Of a DNA stretch of 64,000 nt, positions 34,083 through 42,698 are shown piece after piece. The notes under the pieces are model-generated. The model saw only the letters and a program-made list of their open reading frames with translations, did not search any database and was not told the origin of the DNA. Source of the stretch: Nocardia kruczakiae NBRC 101016 (GTDB lineage: Bacteria; Actinomycetota; Actinomycetes; Mycobacteriales; Mycobacteriaceae); the NCBI RefSeq assembly GCF_001612965.1, contig NZ_BDBL01000003.1:62001-126000 (forward strand), read 5' to 3'. Each line of letters opens with the position of its first letter. Within the stretch, counting starts at the first letter, position 1. The translations under genes were made by a program, and so were the position numbers.

Positions 34083-35909
34083 GTGCACGATCCCGATCCA
34101 CCGTTCCGGCCGATCCGCCGGAGCGACGGGTATCTCCCGCTGGAGGACTACGGTCTGATCGGAGACGGTACGACGGCCGCGCTGGTCGGGGTGGACGGTT
34201 CGATCCCGTGGCTGTGCCTGCCGCGCTTCGATGCCCAACCGCTGTTCTGCGGGCTGCTCGACCATGCGCGCGGGGGCCATTTCACCGTCGCGCCGACCGA
34301 TCCACTGGAAGGCCGCCAGCGCTATCAGCCCGATACCGGCGTGCTGGAGACCGAATTGCGCAGCGCCACCGGCATTCTCCGCGTGACCGATGCCATGGTG
34401 GTGCGCCCCGGCTCGGACCTCGGCGACGACGCGCCCGCCGATCGCTCGGAACTGGTTCGCTCCGCGATCGTCGTGAGCGGGCACGTGCGGGTGTCGGTGG
34501 AGATCGCCCCGCAGGGCGGCGCGCAGTTGCGGCCGGTGCTCAGCGGGCTGGAGATCCGGGTCGCGTCCCAGCCGAACCTGCGGCTGCATCTGCGCGCCGA
34601 CCGGCAGCTGGACGGCGTGCACACCACCGTCGACCTGGCGCAGGGCGAGCGGTTGGAGCTGGTGCTGTCCTGGGGACGCTTCCACCGCCACCATCGCTTC
34701 GACGCGGCGGCGATGCTGCGCCACACCGCCGACGCATGGCGCTCCTGGATGCGGACGTGCACCTACGACGGTCCCGAACAGGCACTGGTCCGGCGCTCCG
34801 CGATCACCCTCAAACTCTGCGATCACTGGGTGAGCGGATCCGTCGTCGCGGCACCCACGTCGTCGCTGCCCGCGCCGATCGGCGGCGTCCGCAACTGGGA
34901 CTATCGCTACGTGTGGATCCGCGACGCGTCGTATGCCGTCTACGCCCTGCGCCGCATCGGTTTCCGGAACGAGGCCGACGCCTTCCTGGGCTGGGTACTG
35001 GACGCGTTCGAGCGCAGCGGCCAGCCGCGCATCATGTACGACATCGACGGTGATCCGGTTCCCGACGAATTGGTCGACACCGGCCTGGAAGGCTACCGCG
35101 CGAGCGGCCCGGTGCGCTGGGGCAACGGCGCCACCGATCAGCGCCAGCACGACGTCTACGGCGAAATCCTCGATTGCGCCGACCAATGGCTGCGCACCGG
35201 CGGTGAGCTGCAGCCGGTGCTGTGGTCGAACCTGTCCGATCTGGCCGAGGCGGCGGGGCGCTCGTGGCAGGAACCGGATCAGGGAATCTGGGAAGTACGC
35301 AGCGCGGGGCGGGTTTTCACCTATTCCGCGGCGCTGTGCCAGGTGGCACTGCATCGCGCCGCGTCGATCGGGGAACGCTTCGACCTGCCCGGTCCCCTCG
35401 CGATGTGGCGCAGCACCGCGAACGAGATCCGCGAGGCGATCCTGAAGAACTCGTGGGACGAGCGGGCCCGGACGCTCAGCGCCCATCTCGACGGTGGCGG
35501 CGAACTGGATGCGAGCCTGCTGGCGCTGCCGCTGCGCCGCGTCGTTCCCGCCGATCATCCACGCATGGCCGCGACGACCGCGGCGGTGGCGGATCGGCTG
35601 GGCGCCGGCGACGGCCTGCTGTATCGATACCTGCACGAGGAATCACCGGACGGCCTGCCCGGCGACGAGGGCGCGTTCGTGCTGTGCAGTTTCTGGCTGG
35701 TCGACAACCTCACCGCCCAGGGCCGGCTCGAGGACGCCGAGCGGCTCTACAGTTCGCTGTGCGCCCGCGCGAGCACCGTGGGCCTGCTCGCCGAGCAGAT
35801 CGACCCGTCGACCGGCGCGTTCATGGGTAATTTCCCGCAGGCGTTCAGTCATATCGGCATCATTTCCAGCGGGGTGAAGCTCGCGCGAGCGAAGGCGGGT
35901 GCGCCGTGA
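34083..35909 (+). CDS. Glycoside hydrolase family 15 (glucoamylase/trehalase type)
   Basis: 608 residues. An N-terminal beta domain begins L-P-L-E-D-Y-G-L-I-G-D-G and contains the D-G-S-I-P-W-L-C-L-P-R-F-D segment usual in bacterial GH15. The (alpha/alpha)6 barrel has R-N-W-D-Y-R-Y-V-W-I-R-D, then H-D-V-Y-G-E-I-L-D with the general-acid Glu, and near the end E-Q-I-D-P-S-T-G with the base Glu, followed by N-F-P-Q-A-F-S-H. GH15 proteins release glucose from alpha-glucans, or in mycobacteria hydrolyse trehalose. There is no signal peptide, so it is cytosolic. The GTG at 34083 has a GGAAGGGGA site upstream; a longer frame from 34047 is possible. Its stop overlaps the G6PD-like gene, so glucose release and glucose-6-phosphate oxidation may be linked. 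Confidence 0.9.
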   Translation: MHDPDPPFRPIRRSDGYLPLEDYGLIGDGTTAALVGVDGSIPWLCLPRFDAQPLFCGLLDHARGGHFTVAPTDPLEGRQRYQPDTGVLETELRSATGILRVTDAMVVRPGSDLGDDAPADRSELVRSAIVVSGHVRVSVEIAPQGGAQLRPVLSGLEIRVASQPNLRLHLRADRQLDGVHTTVDLAQGERLELVLSWGRFHRHHRFDAAAMLRHTADAWRSWMRTCTYDGPEQALVRRSAITLKLCDHWVSGSVVAAPTSSLPAPIGGVRNWDYRYVWIRDASYAVYALRRIGFRNEADAFLGWVLDAFERSGQPRIMYDIDGDPVPDELVDTGLEGYRASGPVRWGNGATDQRQHDVYGEILDCADQWLRTGGELQPVLWSNLSDLAEAAGRSWQEPDQGIWEVRSAGRVFTYSAALCQVALHRAASIGERFDLPGPLAMWRSTANEIREAILKNSWDERARTLSAHLDGGGELDASLLALPLRRVVPADHPRMAATTAAVADRLGAGDGLLYRYLHEESPDGLPGDEGAFVLCSFWLVDNLTAQGRLEDAERLYSSLCARASTVGLLAEQIDPSTGAFMGNFPQAFSHIGIISSGVKLARAKAGAP

Positions 35910-37279
35910 TCACGCGTCTGGTCGTCTTCGGCGGCACCGGCGATCTCGCCGGGCGATACCTCTTGCCGGCCTTGGCCGCGCTGTTCCAGGCCGGACATCT
36001 GGACAGCCGCTTCGAGGTGGTGTGCGCCGATCGCAAGGGCCGCGGCGACGAAGAGTTCCACGAGTGGGTGGTGACCCAGCTGGAGCATCATGCCGGGCAG
36101 GCGCCGCCCGAGGCGAGAAAGGCGGTCGCCGCGGCGACGCGGTACCGCAGGGCCGACATCCAGAACTCGGACGAGGTGGCGGCGGCGATCGCCGGCGACG
36201 GCCCGGTGGCGGTCTACCTCGCCCTTCCCCCGGCAGTGTTTCCCGTCGCGATCACGACCCTGCACGAGGTGGGACTGCCCGCCGACAGCCGGATCGTCCT
36301 CGAGAAACCCTTCGGCGAGGATCTCGAGAGCGCTGAGCGGCTCAACCGGCTGCTGGCCGATCTGTTGCCCGAGCGAGCCGTGTTCCGGGTCGACCACTTC
36401 CTCGCCATGACCACGGTGCAGAACCTGCTCGGCAGCAGGCTGGCCAATCGCGTGCTCGAATCCATCTGGAACAGTGCGCATATCGCCAAGGTGGAGATCG
36501 TCTGGGACGAAACCCTCACCCTCGAGGGAAGGGCCGGATATTACGACCATGTCGGTGCCCTCAAGGACATGGTGCAGAACCACCTGCTGCAGCTGTTGTG
36601 CCTGATCGCCATGGAACCCCCGATCACGCTGTCCGAACGGGATCTGCGCGACCGGAAGGTCGACGTGCTGCGCTCGGTGCGCCCGCTGACCGATGCCGAC
36701 GTCGCCGCGCATACGCGCCGTGGGCGGTATCTCGCGGGACGCATCGGCGATCGCGACGTTCCGTCCTACACCGACGAGGACGGCGTCGACGCGCGTCGAC
36801 GCACCGAAACCTTCGCCGAAGTCGAATTGACACTGGACAGTTGGCGCTGGTCGGGAACGACCTTCGTGTTGCGCAGCGGGAAGGCGCTGGGCAACGATCG
36901 CAACGAGGTCGCCGTCCACTTCCGCCCGGTACCCCATATGCCTTTCGGCCATCAGGGGACCCCGGAACCCAATGTGCTGCGGTTCGGGCTCGCCCCGGAA
37001 AGCCTGTCGCTCGGTCTGACCACGGTCGGTGCCACCGCCGGAACCCTGGTGCCGCTTACGCTGACCGCCCAGGTCCAGCCGCCGGAGTTGCCGGCCTACG
37101 GCAGACTTCTGCTCGATGTCCTGAACGGTGACCCCGCCCTCTCGATCCGCGCGGACGAGGCCGAACAGGCCTGGCGGGTCGTGACGCCGATCCTGTCGGC
37201 GTGGTCACGTGACGTGGTGCCGCTCGAGGAGTATCCGGCCGGGTCGCACGGTCCCGCCGATACCGATCACAGCGGATGA
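35906..37279 (+). CDS. zwf: Glucose-6-phosphate dehydrogenase homologue with altered active-site motif
   Basis: 457 residues. The fold is that of G6PD: F-G-G-T-G-D-L-A-G-R-Y-L at the coenzyme site, E-K-P-F-G at 133-137, E-G-R-A-G-Y-Y-D and D-M-V-Q-N-H-L-L-Q-L in the catalytic domain. The signature RxDHYLGKE, however, reads R-V-D-H-F-L-A-M-T (161-169). Asp163 and His164 remain, but the substrate-binding Lys of G-K-E is Met and the Glu is Thr. It may use another sugar phosphate, or be slow. The GTG start overlaps the GH15 stop (GTGA), so the two proteins are made together. It is probably not the main Zwf of the opp cycle operon. Confidence 0.82.
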   Translation: MITRLVVFGGTGDLAGRYLLPALAALFQAGHLDSRFEVVCADRKGRGDEEFHEWVVTQLEHHAGQAPPEARKAVAAATRYRRADIQNSDEVAAAIAGDGPVAVYLALPPAVFPVAITTLHEVGLPADSRIVLEKPFGEDLESAERLNRLLADLLPERAVFRVDHFLAMTTVQNLLGSRLANRVLESIWNSAHIAKVEIVWDETLTLEGRAGYYDHVGALKDMVQNHLLQLLCLIAMEPPITLSERDLRDRKVDVLRSVRPLTDADVAAHTRRGRYLAGRIGDRDVPSYTDEDGVDARRRTETFAEVELTLDSWRWSGTTFVLRSGKALGNDRNEVAVHFRPVPHMPFGHQGTPEPNVLRFGLAPESLSLGLTTVGATAGTLVPLTLTAQVQPPELPAYGRLLLDVLNGDPALSIRADEAEQAWRVVTPILSAWSRDVVPLEEYPAGSHGPADTDHSG

Positions 37280-37336
37280 CCATCCGTGTCCGCGGCAGAC
37301 GATCTCGCGTTCTGTGAACGTCCCCTCGAACGCCTG

Positions 37337-37367
37337 CGGCCCACCACATCCGTGATGTGGTGGGCCG
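37337..37367. terminator. Strong bidirectional hairpin terminator
   Basis: CGGCCCACCACATC and GATGTGGTGGGCCG form a perfect 14-bp stem with the loop CGT. It lies 57 bp after the zwf-like gene (plus) and 20 bp after the small peptide gene (minus), so it can end both transcripts. Confidence 0.85.
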
Positions 37368-37387
37368 GGGTGTGTCGTGATGGGTGG

Positions 37388-37453
37388 TCAGGCCGCGCTA
37401 CCGCTGGCCCCCAGCGCAGCCAACATGTCCACGAGCACAGTCAGAAAGTCCAT
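37388..37453 (-). CDS. Tiny hydrophobic peptide gene (21 residues)
   Basis: The predicted peptide begins M-D-F-L-T-V-L-V-D-M-L-A-A-L-G and ends S-G-S-A-A. It has two Asp, no Lys, Arg or His, and would form an amphipathic to hydrophobic helix. Support for a real gene: an AAAGG ribosome site 10 bases before the ATG, a perfect 14-bp terminator hairpin 20 bp after the stop, and an otherwise gene-free interval. Small, acidic, signal-less peptides of this sort include the PorA/PorH cell-wall channel peptides of Corynebacteriales, but those are longer (45-57 residues), so this is only an analogy. A second peptide gene of similar design is at 48114-48230. Confidence 0.5.
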   Translation of the reverse strand: MDFLTVLVDMLAALGASGSAA

Positions 37454-37672
37454 TCGGGTTCGTACCTTTCGATTCAGCGGAGGGTGCCAGCATGCATGTC
37501 GAATGTTGCCGCAAGGTTATGCGCCGGTGAAGTCGAATCGGCCGCGCCCACTCAGACCATGTTCCTGGCCCTGGAAACCTCGCCGGGACCGCGGGAGGGA
37601 ATGCGGGCCTTCATGGAAAGCGCGCGCCGCAAGGATTCCCGAGGGGCTACCCACTCCCGAGGAACGCCGCCG

Positions 37673-38092
37673 TCAGGGCAGCATGCCGTAGGCGCGGGTG
37701 GGACGCAGACGCGCGATCACGCGGCGGTCTGCGACCATCGCGCGGCGATAGTCCTCCCAATCAGGGTGCTCGCCGCTGAGCGCTCGGTAGTAGGCGATCA
37801 ACTCCTCCACCGTAGCGTCGTCGGTGCTCGCGGCCACCGGGGTCAGTTCGACATCGGCCTCCAGGACGGCATAGGCCCAGAAATCGTCGCGCGTGACGTG
37901 CAGGGCCGCCCACGGCTCCCGGCCCAGATTGGCGTACTTGGCCCGGTCCGCGGTGATGGAGATCCGGACGATGCCGTCGGGCGCGACCCAGTGCGTGACG
38001 TTGGACAGCTGCGGGCGGCCGTTGCGGCGCACGGTGGTCAGGACGGACCGCGAGGTCGTGCGGGCGAAGTCGAGCGCGGTGTCGAGTTCCAT
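37673..38092 (-). CDS. PPOX-class F420-dependent oxidoreductase (split beta-barrel)
   Basis: 139 residues. The split barrel of the FDOR-B/pyridoxamine-oxidase fold is recognisable: S-V-L-T-T-V-R-R-N-G-R-P-Q-L-S-N-V, then I-R-I-S-I-T-A-D-R-A-K-Y-A-N-L, then A-A-L-H-V-T-R-D-D-F-W-A-Y-A-V, and a C-terminal W-E-D-Y-R-R-A-M-V-A-D-R-R-V. Such proteins use F420H2 (some use FMN or biliverdin) to reduce varied substrates; actinobacteria have many. I start it at the ATG at 38092, since the preceding residues of the open frame are Pro/Arg-rich and unlike the family. The gene 38142-38702 on the same strand is 49 bp upstream. Confidence 0.85.
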   Translation of the reverse strand: MELDTALDFARTTSRSVLTTVRRNGRPQLSNVTHWVAPDGIVRISITADRAKYANLGREPWAALHVTRDDFWAYAVLEADVELTPVAASTDDATVEELIAYYRALSGEHPDWEDYRRAMVADRRVIARLRPTRAYGMLP

Positions 38093-38141
38093 ACGGGCTG
38101 CAACTCGGGGCGGTCGGGCACTGTTCCCGAACGGCCGCAGT

Positions 38142-38702
38142 TCATTCCGAAAGCGCAGCGGCACTCGGCGCCGAGTCGGGCAGATGAACCAGCACCAGTC
38201 CGATCCCGGCAATCAGAAAGTTCTGCAACGCCGCCGACGAGGCGTTGACCTCCTTGTTCGCCCACATCCGGAACCACTCCCCGCCGACGGTCAAAAACGC
38301 CCCCGCGAACAGCAGCACCGCCATCGTCCAGCCGATACTGGACAACTTCGCCGCCGTGCCCGGCCGCACCGGCACCCGGCGTGGCCGACCGCTCAGCTCC
38401 CGCAGCCAGCAGGCCGCGGCGACCAACAGCACGAGGGCGATCGAGAATTCCCAGATCACCACGAGGATGTAGACGACGAGCGCGATGTTGCCGTTGGTGA
38501 TCGCGCGCCAGTCGGTGCCCGGATTGTGGATCGTGGCCCGCATCGACAGCACGGCGCCCACGCCCCGGCGGTTGGTGACGGTATCGGTGCAGTTGGTGAT
38601 CGCGACGAACAGATAGTAGAAGCCGGTGATCGTCGCCAGCGCCGCCACCGCCGTTCGCCGGCCACCGAGCACGTCGAGAATCCCCGCACCGCCGATTCGC
38701 AT
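38142..38702 (-). CDS. DUF2165-family membrane protein
   Basis: 186 residues and four hydrophobic helices. The pattern of a first helix with G-F-Y-Y-L-F-V-A-I-T-N-C-T-D, a helix with V-Y-I-L-V-V-I-W-E, a helix ending in a charged loop, and G-E-W-F-R-M-W before the last helix is that of DUF2165 small integral membrane proteins of unknown function. The ATG at 38702 has AGGTGG 6 bases upstream; the GTG at 38711 is an alternative start. Confidence 0.8.
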   Translation of the reverse strand: MRIGGAGILDVLGGRRTAVAALATITGFYYLFVAITNCTDTVTNRRGVGAVLSMRATIHNPGTDWRAITNGNIALVVYILVVIWEFSIALVLLVAAACWLRELSGRPRRVPVRPGTAAKLSSIGWTMAVLLFAGAFLTVGGEWFRMWANKEVNASSAALQNFLIAGIGLVLVHLPDSAPSAAALSE

Positions 38703-38942
38703 GCTGCCCACCTAAACGGTTCGGCGAAACCGCGTCAACCGCACCGGCTTCCCATCGACGACCATGCGCGAGCTGGCTTTTCACGAGATGCGGAGACTCG
38801 CGGTATCTCCTCCGAGACCACCCGGCGCAACGGAATGCCACGATCCGCACCTGTCGATCCCCCACCAGCGGCGTCACAGCTGTCACCATGGTCTGCGGGA
38901 CCCCGCCGTCCCCACCGTGTCGAATCAGAGGAGCGTGATCGC

Positions 38943-40328
38943 ATGCCCGCCGAAACCCCGGCGACCGAATCCGTGGATGCCGTCGTCATCGGCATGGGGC
39001 CCGGCGGCGAGGCCGTGGCGACCGAATTGGCGCGCGCCGGGCTCGCGGTGGTCGGCGTCGAAGGCCGGCTGCTGGGCGGCGAATGCCCCTACTACGCCTG
39101 CGTGCCGACCAAGATGATGGTGCGCGCCGCCGAGACCCTCGCCGAGGCACGGCGCGTGGGCACACTCGCGGGAAGCGCCCGGGTGCAGGCGGATTGGGCG
39201 CCGGTGGCGAAGCGGATCCGTGACGAGGCGACCGACAACTGGGACGACAAGGTCGCGGTCGAACGGTTCGAATCCGCCGGCGGCACCTTCGTGCGGGGCT
39301 GGGGGCGCATCACCGAGCCCGGCCAGGTCCGCGTCGATACCGCCGCCGGACCGCGCGATTTCCGCGCCCTGCGCGCGATCGTGCTGAACCCCGGCACCGC
39401 CCCGTCCGTTCCGCCGATCGAGGGCTTGGCCGACACCCCGTACTGGACCAACCGCGAGGCCGTGACCACCACCGAGGCGCCCGAATCCCTGATCGTGCTC
39501 GGCGGGGGGCCGGTCGGCGCGGAATTCGCGCAGATCTTCTCCCGGTTCGGAGCCGAGGTGACGATGGTCGTGCGCAGCCGGCTGCTCCCGCGCGCCGAAC
39601 CCGAGGCCGCCGAAACACTGGCGAAAACCTTTGCCGAAGAAGGCATTTCGGTCCGCACCGGAGTCGAGACCACCCGAGTCGACCACGACGGCAGCTATTT
39701 CACGGTCCGGCTGAGCAACGGCGATCCGATCCGCGCCCAGCGCCTGCTGGTGGCCGCCGGCCGCTACACTGACCTGTCCGCACTGGGCGTCGGCGCCATC
39801 GGCCTGGACGAGCAGGCGCACGGCATCCGGGTCGACGATCGGCTGCGCGCCGCCGAGGGAGTGTGGGCGATCGGGGACGTCACCGGACACGGCGCCTTCA
39901 CTCACATGTCGATGTATCAGGCGCGCATCGCCGCCGCCGATATCCTCGGCTCCCCCGGCGAACCCGCGCAGTATCACGCGGTTCCCAATGTCACCTTCAC
40001 CGAACCGGAGGTGGGCGCGGTCGGGATGACGGAGTCGCAGGCCCGCGAGGCCGGACTGAGCGTCTGGACGGGCCGGGCCGAGGTCCCGGATTCGACCCGA
40101 GGCTGGATTCACGGGCCCGGCAACGCCGGATTCGTCAAGCTGGTCGCCGATGCCGATCGCGGCATTCTGGTCGGCGCCACCTCGGTCGGCCCGGTCGGCG
40201 GCGAGGTGCTGAGCGCCTTGGCCGTCGCGGTGCACGCCCGGGTTCCGGTCACCACGCTGCGGGAGATGATCTACGCCTACCCCACCTTCCACCGCGCGAT
40301 CGAGGCCGCCCTCGCCGATCTCGGCTAG
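38943..40328 (+). CDS. Pyridine nucleotide-disulfide oxidoreductase, dihydrolipoamide-dehydrogenase-like
   Basis: 461 residues. FAD site G-M-G-P-G-G-E-A near 17-24; redox disulfide Cys48-x4-Cys53 in G-G-E-C-P-Y-Y-A-C-V-P-T-K; NAD(P) site G-G-G-P-V-G-A-E-F-A; second FAD motif A-I-G-D-V-T-G; and a C-terminal dimerisation domain. In that domain the usual H-x-H-P-T-L-S-E, which supplies the catalytic His-Glu pair of lipoamide or mercuric-type relatives, reads Y-A-Y-P-T-F-H-R. So the disulfide is present but the base is missing. It may reduce a small molecule or quinone instead of a disulfide. The ATG at 38943 follows a GAGGAG ribosome site. No lipoylated partner is near. Confidence 0.88.
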   Translation: MPAETPATESVDAVVIGMGPGGEAVATELARAGLAVVGVEGRLLGGECPYYACVPTKMMVRAAETLAEARRVGTLAGSARVQADWAPVAKRIRDEATDNWDDKVAVERFESAGGTFVRGWGRITEPGQVRVDTAAGPRDFRALRAIVLNPGTAPSVPPIEGLADTPYWTNREAVTTTEAPESLIVLGGGPVGAEFAQIFSRFGAEVTMVVRSRLLPRAEPEAAETLAKTFAEEGISVRTGVETTRVDHDGSYFTVRLSNGDPIRAQRLLVAAGRYTDLSALGVGAIGLDEQAHGIRVDDRLRAAEGVWAIGDVTGHGAFTHMSMYQARIAAADILGSPGEPAQYHAVPNVTFTEPEVGAVGMTESQAREAGLSVWTGRAEVPDSTRGWIHGPGNAGFVKLVADADRGILVGATSVGPVGGEVLSALAVAVHARVPVTTLREMIYAYPTFHRAIEAALADLG

Positions 40329-40385
40329 CGGGCCCATCTCGCCGAACCGCCCGCGAGGGCACGAATTCGGCCGCATAATCGGCCC

Positions 40386-40727
40386 ATGGCCGATGCCGAC
40401 GACGTCCGGCGGATTGCGCTGGGACTACCGGAGTCCACCGAGGCGCCGCATTTCGACATGCCGTCGTTCCGCGTCCGCAAGGCGATCTTCGCGACGCTGC
40501 CCGATCCCGCGCACGCGCACGTGATGGCGAGTGAAGCTGATATCCGGGAGGCGGTCGCGGAATATCCGGACTGCTGCGCGGAGAAGTGGTGGGGCCGGCG
40601 GCTGTCGGCGGTCCGCGTCGACCTCGGCGCCGCCGACACCGGCCTGCTGAGCGAGTTGCTCACCGACGCCTGGCGACACAAGGCGCCGCGCACGCTCGTG
40701 CGCGCCTTCGACGCGGCTTCCGAATAG
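40386..40727 (+). CDS. MmcQ/YjbR-family protein
   Basis: 113 residues of the YjbR fold: D-D-V-R-R-I-A-L-G-L-P-E-S-T-E-A near the start, then F-R-V-R-K-A-I-F-A, and a final W-R-H-K-A-P-R-T-L-V. This small alpha/beta family is DNA-binding-like in shape, but its function is unknown. A CATAAT box (40374-40379) ends 6 bases before the ATG, so transcription probably begins at the start codon and no ribosome site is needed. Confidence 0.82.
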   Translation: MADADDVRRIALGLPESTEAPHFDMPSFRVRKAIFATLPDPAHAHVMASEADIREAVAEYPDCCAEKWWGRRLSAVRVDLGAADTGLLSELLTDAWRHKAPRTLVRAFDAASE

Positions 40728-40764
40728 CCCGCATCGTCGCCGAGCCGCTACCACTGGAGGAAAC

Positions 40765-41208
40765 ATGCTGTCGCTGCAAGAGATTTCGGATCGGATCGAG
40801 ATCGAGGATCTGATGGTCCGTTACTCCCATGCCGTGGACACCCAGCAGTGGGAGCTGCTCGACGACATCTTCACCGCGGACGCGCACATCGACTACTCGG
40901 CCATGGGCGGCGCCAGCGGTGGACTGCCCGAGATCAAGAAGTTCCTCGCCACGGTGATGCCGAACTTCCCCGCCTTCCAGCATCTGATCAGCAACTCCTC
41001 GATCACCGTCGACGGGGACACCGCCACCGGCCGCACCATGTGCCACAATCCGATGCTCCTCGGCGGAGCAGAGGGGCAGCAGAACCTCATGCTGTGCGGC
41101 CTGTGGTACCTGGACACCTTCACCCGCGTGGACGGCGCGTGGCGGATCGCGCGGCGGGTCGAGGAGAAGAGCTACATGTTCCTGGCCGCCACACCCGGCT
41201 CTCAGTAA
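40765..41208 (+). CDS. SnoaL-like (NTF2 superfamily) protein
   Basis: 147 residues. I-E-D-L-M-V-R-Y-S-H-A-V-D and W-E-L-L-D-D-I-F-T-A-D-A-H-I-D-Y form the first helices of the SnoaL_4 cone fold, and W-R-I-A-R-R-V-E-E-K near the end is the closing strand. Relatives include scytalone dehydratase-like and steroid isomerase-like enzymes; the polar residues in the cavity (His23, Asp42, Asp50) are suitable but the substrate is unknown. GGAGG lies 6 bases before the ATG. Confidence 0.85.
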   Translation: MLSLQEISDRIEIEDLMVRYSHAVDTQQWELLDDIFTADAHIDYSAMGGASGGLPEIKKFLATVMPNFPAFQHLISNSSITVDGDTATGRTMCHNPMLLGGAEGQQNLMLCGLWYLDTFTRVDGAWRIARRVEEKSYMFLAATPGSQ

Positions 41209-41319
41209 GCGCTTCTCTAGAACCTGTTACAGTTCGCGCGTGCGGCTCGACACTTCTCCATCGTTCCGGCGCTGTTCGCCGAATCACCGCTGTGCAGCGA
41301 TTTCCCACCGGGCGGACGC

Positions 41320-42534
41320 GTGATCGCCGATTTCACCGAGCACTGGCTGCTCTACTGCTCGATTCCGGTGATCGCCGCGTTCATCGGCTGGACCACGAAA
41401 CTCGTCGCCGTCGAAATGCTGTGCCGCCCCTTGGAATTCCGCGGCATCCCGCCCTGGTTCGGCTGGCAGGGCGTGATTCCCAAGGCGGCGCCGCGGATGG
41501 CGACGATCGCGGTGGATCTGATGTTCTCGCGGCTGATCGATCCGCAGGAGATCCTCGGCCGCATCGACGTCGCCGAGCTCACCACCACGCTGCGCGAACC
41601 GCTGGACGACGCCGTCGCGCACACCGTCGACGAGTTGATGATGCGCTACGAACCGCGGCTGTGGGTGACCATGCCGCAGTTCGCCCGCGAGGCGATGATC
41701 CGCCGCGTCCAGCGCGATGTCCCCGACCTCATCGACGAGATCGTCACCGACCTGCGGACCAACCTCGACCAGATCATGGATCTGCGCTCCATCGCCATCG
41801 ACACCCTGGTCAACGACAAGGCGCTGCTCGTGGAGATGGTGCGCCGGGTGGGCCATCACGAGTTGCGCTTCATCGTGCGCTCCGGCCTGTTGTTCGGCAC
41901 CCTGCTGGGCTTCGTGCAGATGGTCACCTGGGCCTTCACCCACTCCTCCTGGCTGATGCCGCTGTTCGGCGGATTCACCGGCCTGGTCACCGACTGGCTG
42001 GCGCTGCAGATGATCTTCCGGCCGGTGCGGCCGTGGCGGATCTACGGCCGCATCGGCTGGCAGGGTCTGTTCCACAAGCGCCGCGAACAGGTCTGCGTCG
42101 ACTACGGCGATCTGATCGCCACCGAAATCCTCACCCCGGCCAAGATGCTCGAGGCGGTCCTCAACGGGGAGCGCTCGGACCGGCTGGCGTCGATCCTGGC
42201 GCGGCGGATGGACGAATTCATCGATACCCAGTCCGCACCCGCGCGACCGCTGGTGATGCTCGTCGCCGGCGACTCCATCACCCGGGTCAAACGCGAGATC
42301 GTCCCCGAGATGCTGGCCTACATTCGCAGTGCCGCAGCCGGATTCGAAGACCACGCGATGCGCACGCTGGATCTGCGCAACCTGGTGATCGAGAAGACCC
42401 GCCAGCTCACCGACGACGAATACGAAGGGTTGCTACGCCCGGCGTTCAAACAGGACGAGTGGAAACTGGTCGCCATCGGCGGTGTGCTCGGCTTCCTGGT
42501 GGGTGAATTGCAGGTCCACCTCCTGCTCAGCTGA
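41320..42534 (+). CDS. DUF445-family membrane protein
   Basis: 404 residues. A first transmembrane helix (about 12-30) is followed by the conserved G-W-x-T-K segment of DUF445. A long helical region continues to about 180, two more hydrophobic helices are near 185-225 with G-G-F-T-G-L-V-T-D-W-L-A, and a C-terminal helix lies near 388-402. DUF445 proteins are widespread membrane proteins without a known role. The GTG start at 41320 comes 111 bp after the SnoaL gene; there is no obvious ribosome site. Confidence 0.85.
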   Translation: MIADFTEHWLLYCSIPVIAAFIGWTTKLVAVEMLCRPLEFRGIPPWFGWQGVIPKAAPRMATIAVDLMFSRLIDPQEILGRIDVAELTTTLREPLDDAVAHTVDELMMRYEPRLWVTMPQFAREAMIRRVQRDVPDLIDEIVTDLRTNLDQIMDLRSIAIDTLVNDKALLVEMVRRVGHHELRFIVRSGLLFGTLLGFVQMVTWAFTHSSWLMPLFGGFTGLVTDWLALQMIFRPVRPWRIYGRIGWQGLFHKRREQVCVDYGDLIATEILTPAKMLEAVLNGERSDRLASILARRMDEFIDTQSAPARPLVMLVAGDSITRVKREIVPEMLAYIRSAAAGFEDHAMRTLDLRNLVIEKTRQLTDDEYEGLLRPAFKQDEWKLVAIGGVLGFLVGELQVHLLLS

Positions 42535-42622
42535 GGACCGATGCGCAGCGCGCTGACCTGCTGATTCGCGGTTGCGCGCCGCTATCGGCTATTGTTTTTC
42601 TCGCACCGCCGCAGGGCGGGAT

Positions 42623-42698
42623 GCGGATGTAGCGCAGTTGGTAGCGCATCACCTTGCCAAGGTGAGGGTCGCGGGTTCGAATCCCGTCATCCGCTCCA
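42623..42698 (+). tRNA. tRNA-Gly (anticodon GCC), CCA encoded
   Basis: Acceptor GCGGATG/CATCCGC, D arm GCGC...GCGC, anticodon stem TCACC/GGTGA with loop TTGCCAA (GCC), T arm GCGGG-TTCGAAT-CCCGT, discriminator T, then genomic CCA at 42696-42698. A TATTGT box at 42590-42595 may be its -10. It decodes GGC and GGU, the common Gly codons. Confidence 0.95.

Noticed and set aside
37524..37672. Plus-strand frame with M-F-L-A-L-E-T-S-P and R-E-G-M-R-A-F-M-E-S, resembling an enoyl-CoA hydratase C-terminus
   Set aside because: Only about 30 residues are suggestive, there is no start context or upstream homology, and the frame then runs antisense through the F420-dependent gene. It could be a remnant, but the support is too thin to annotate.
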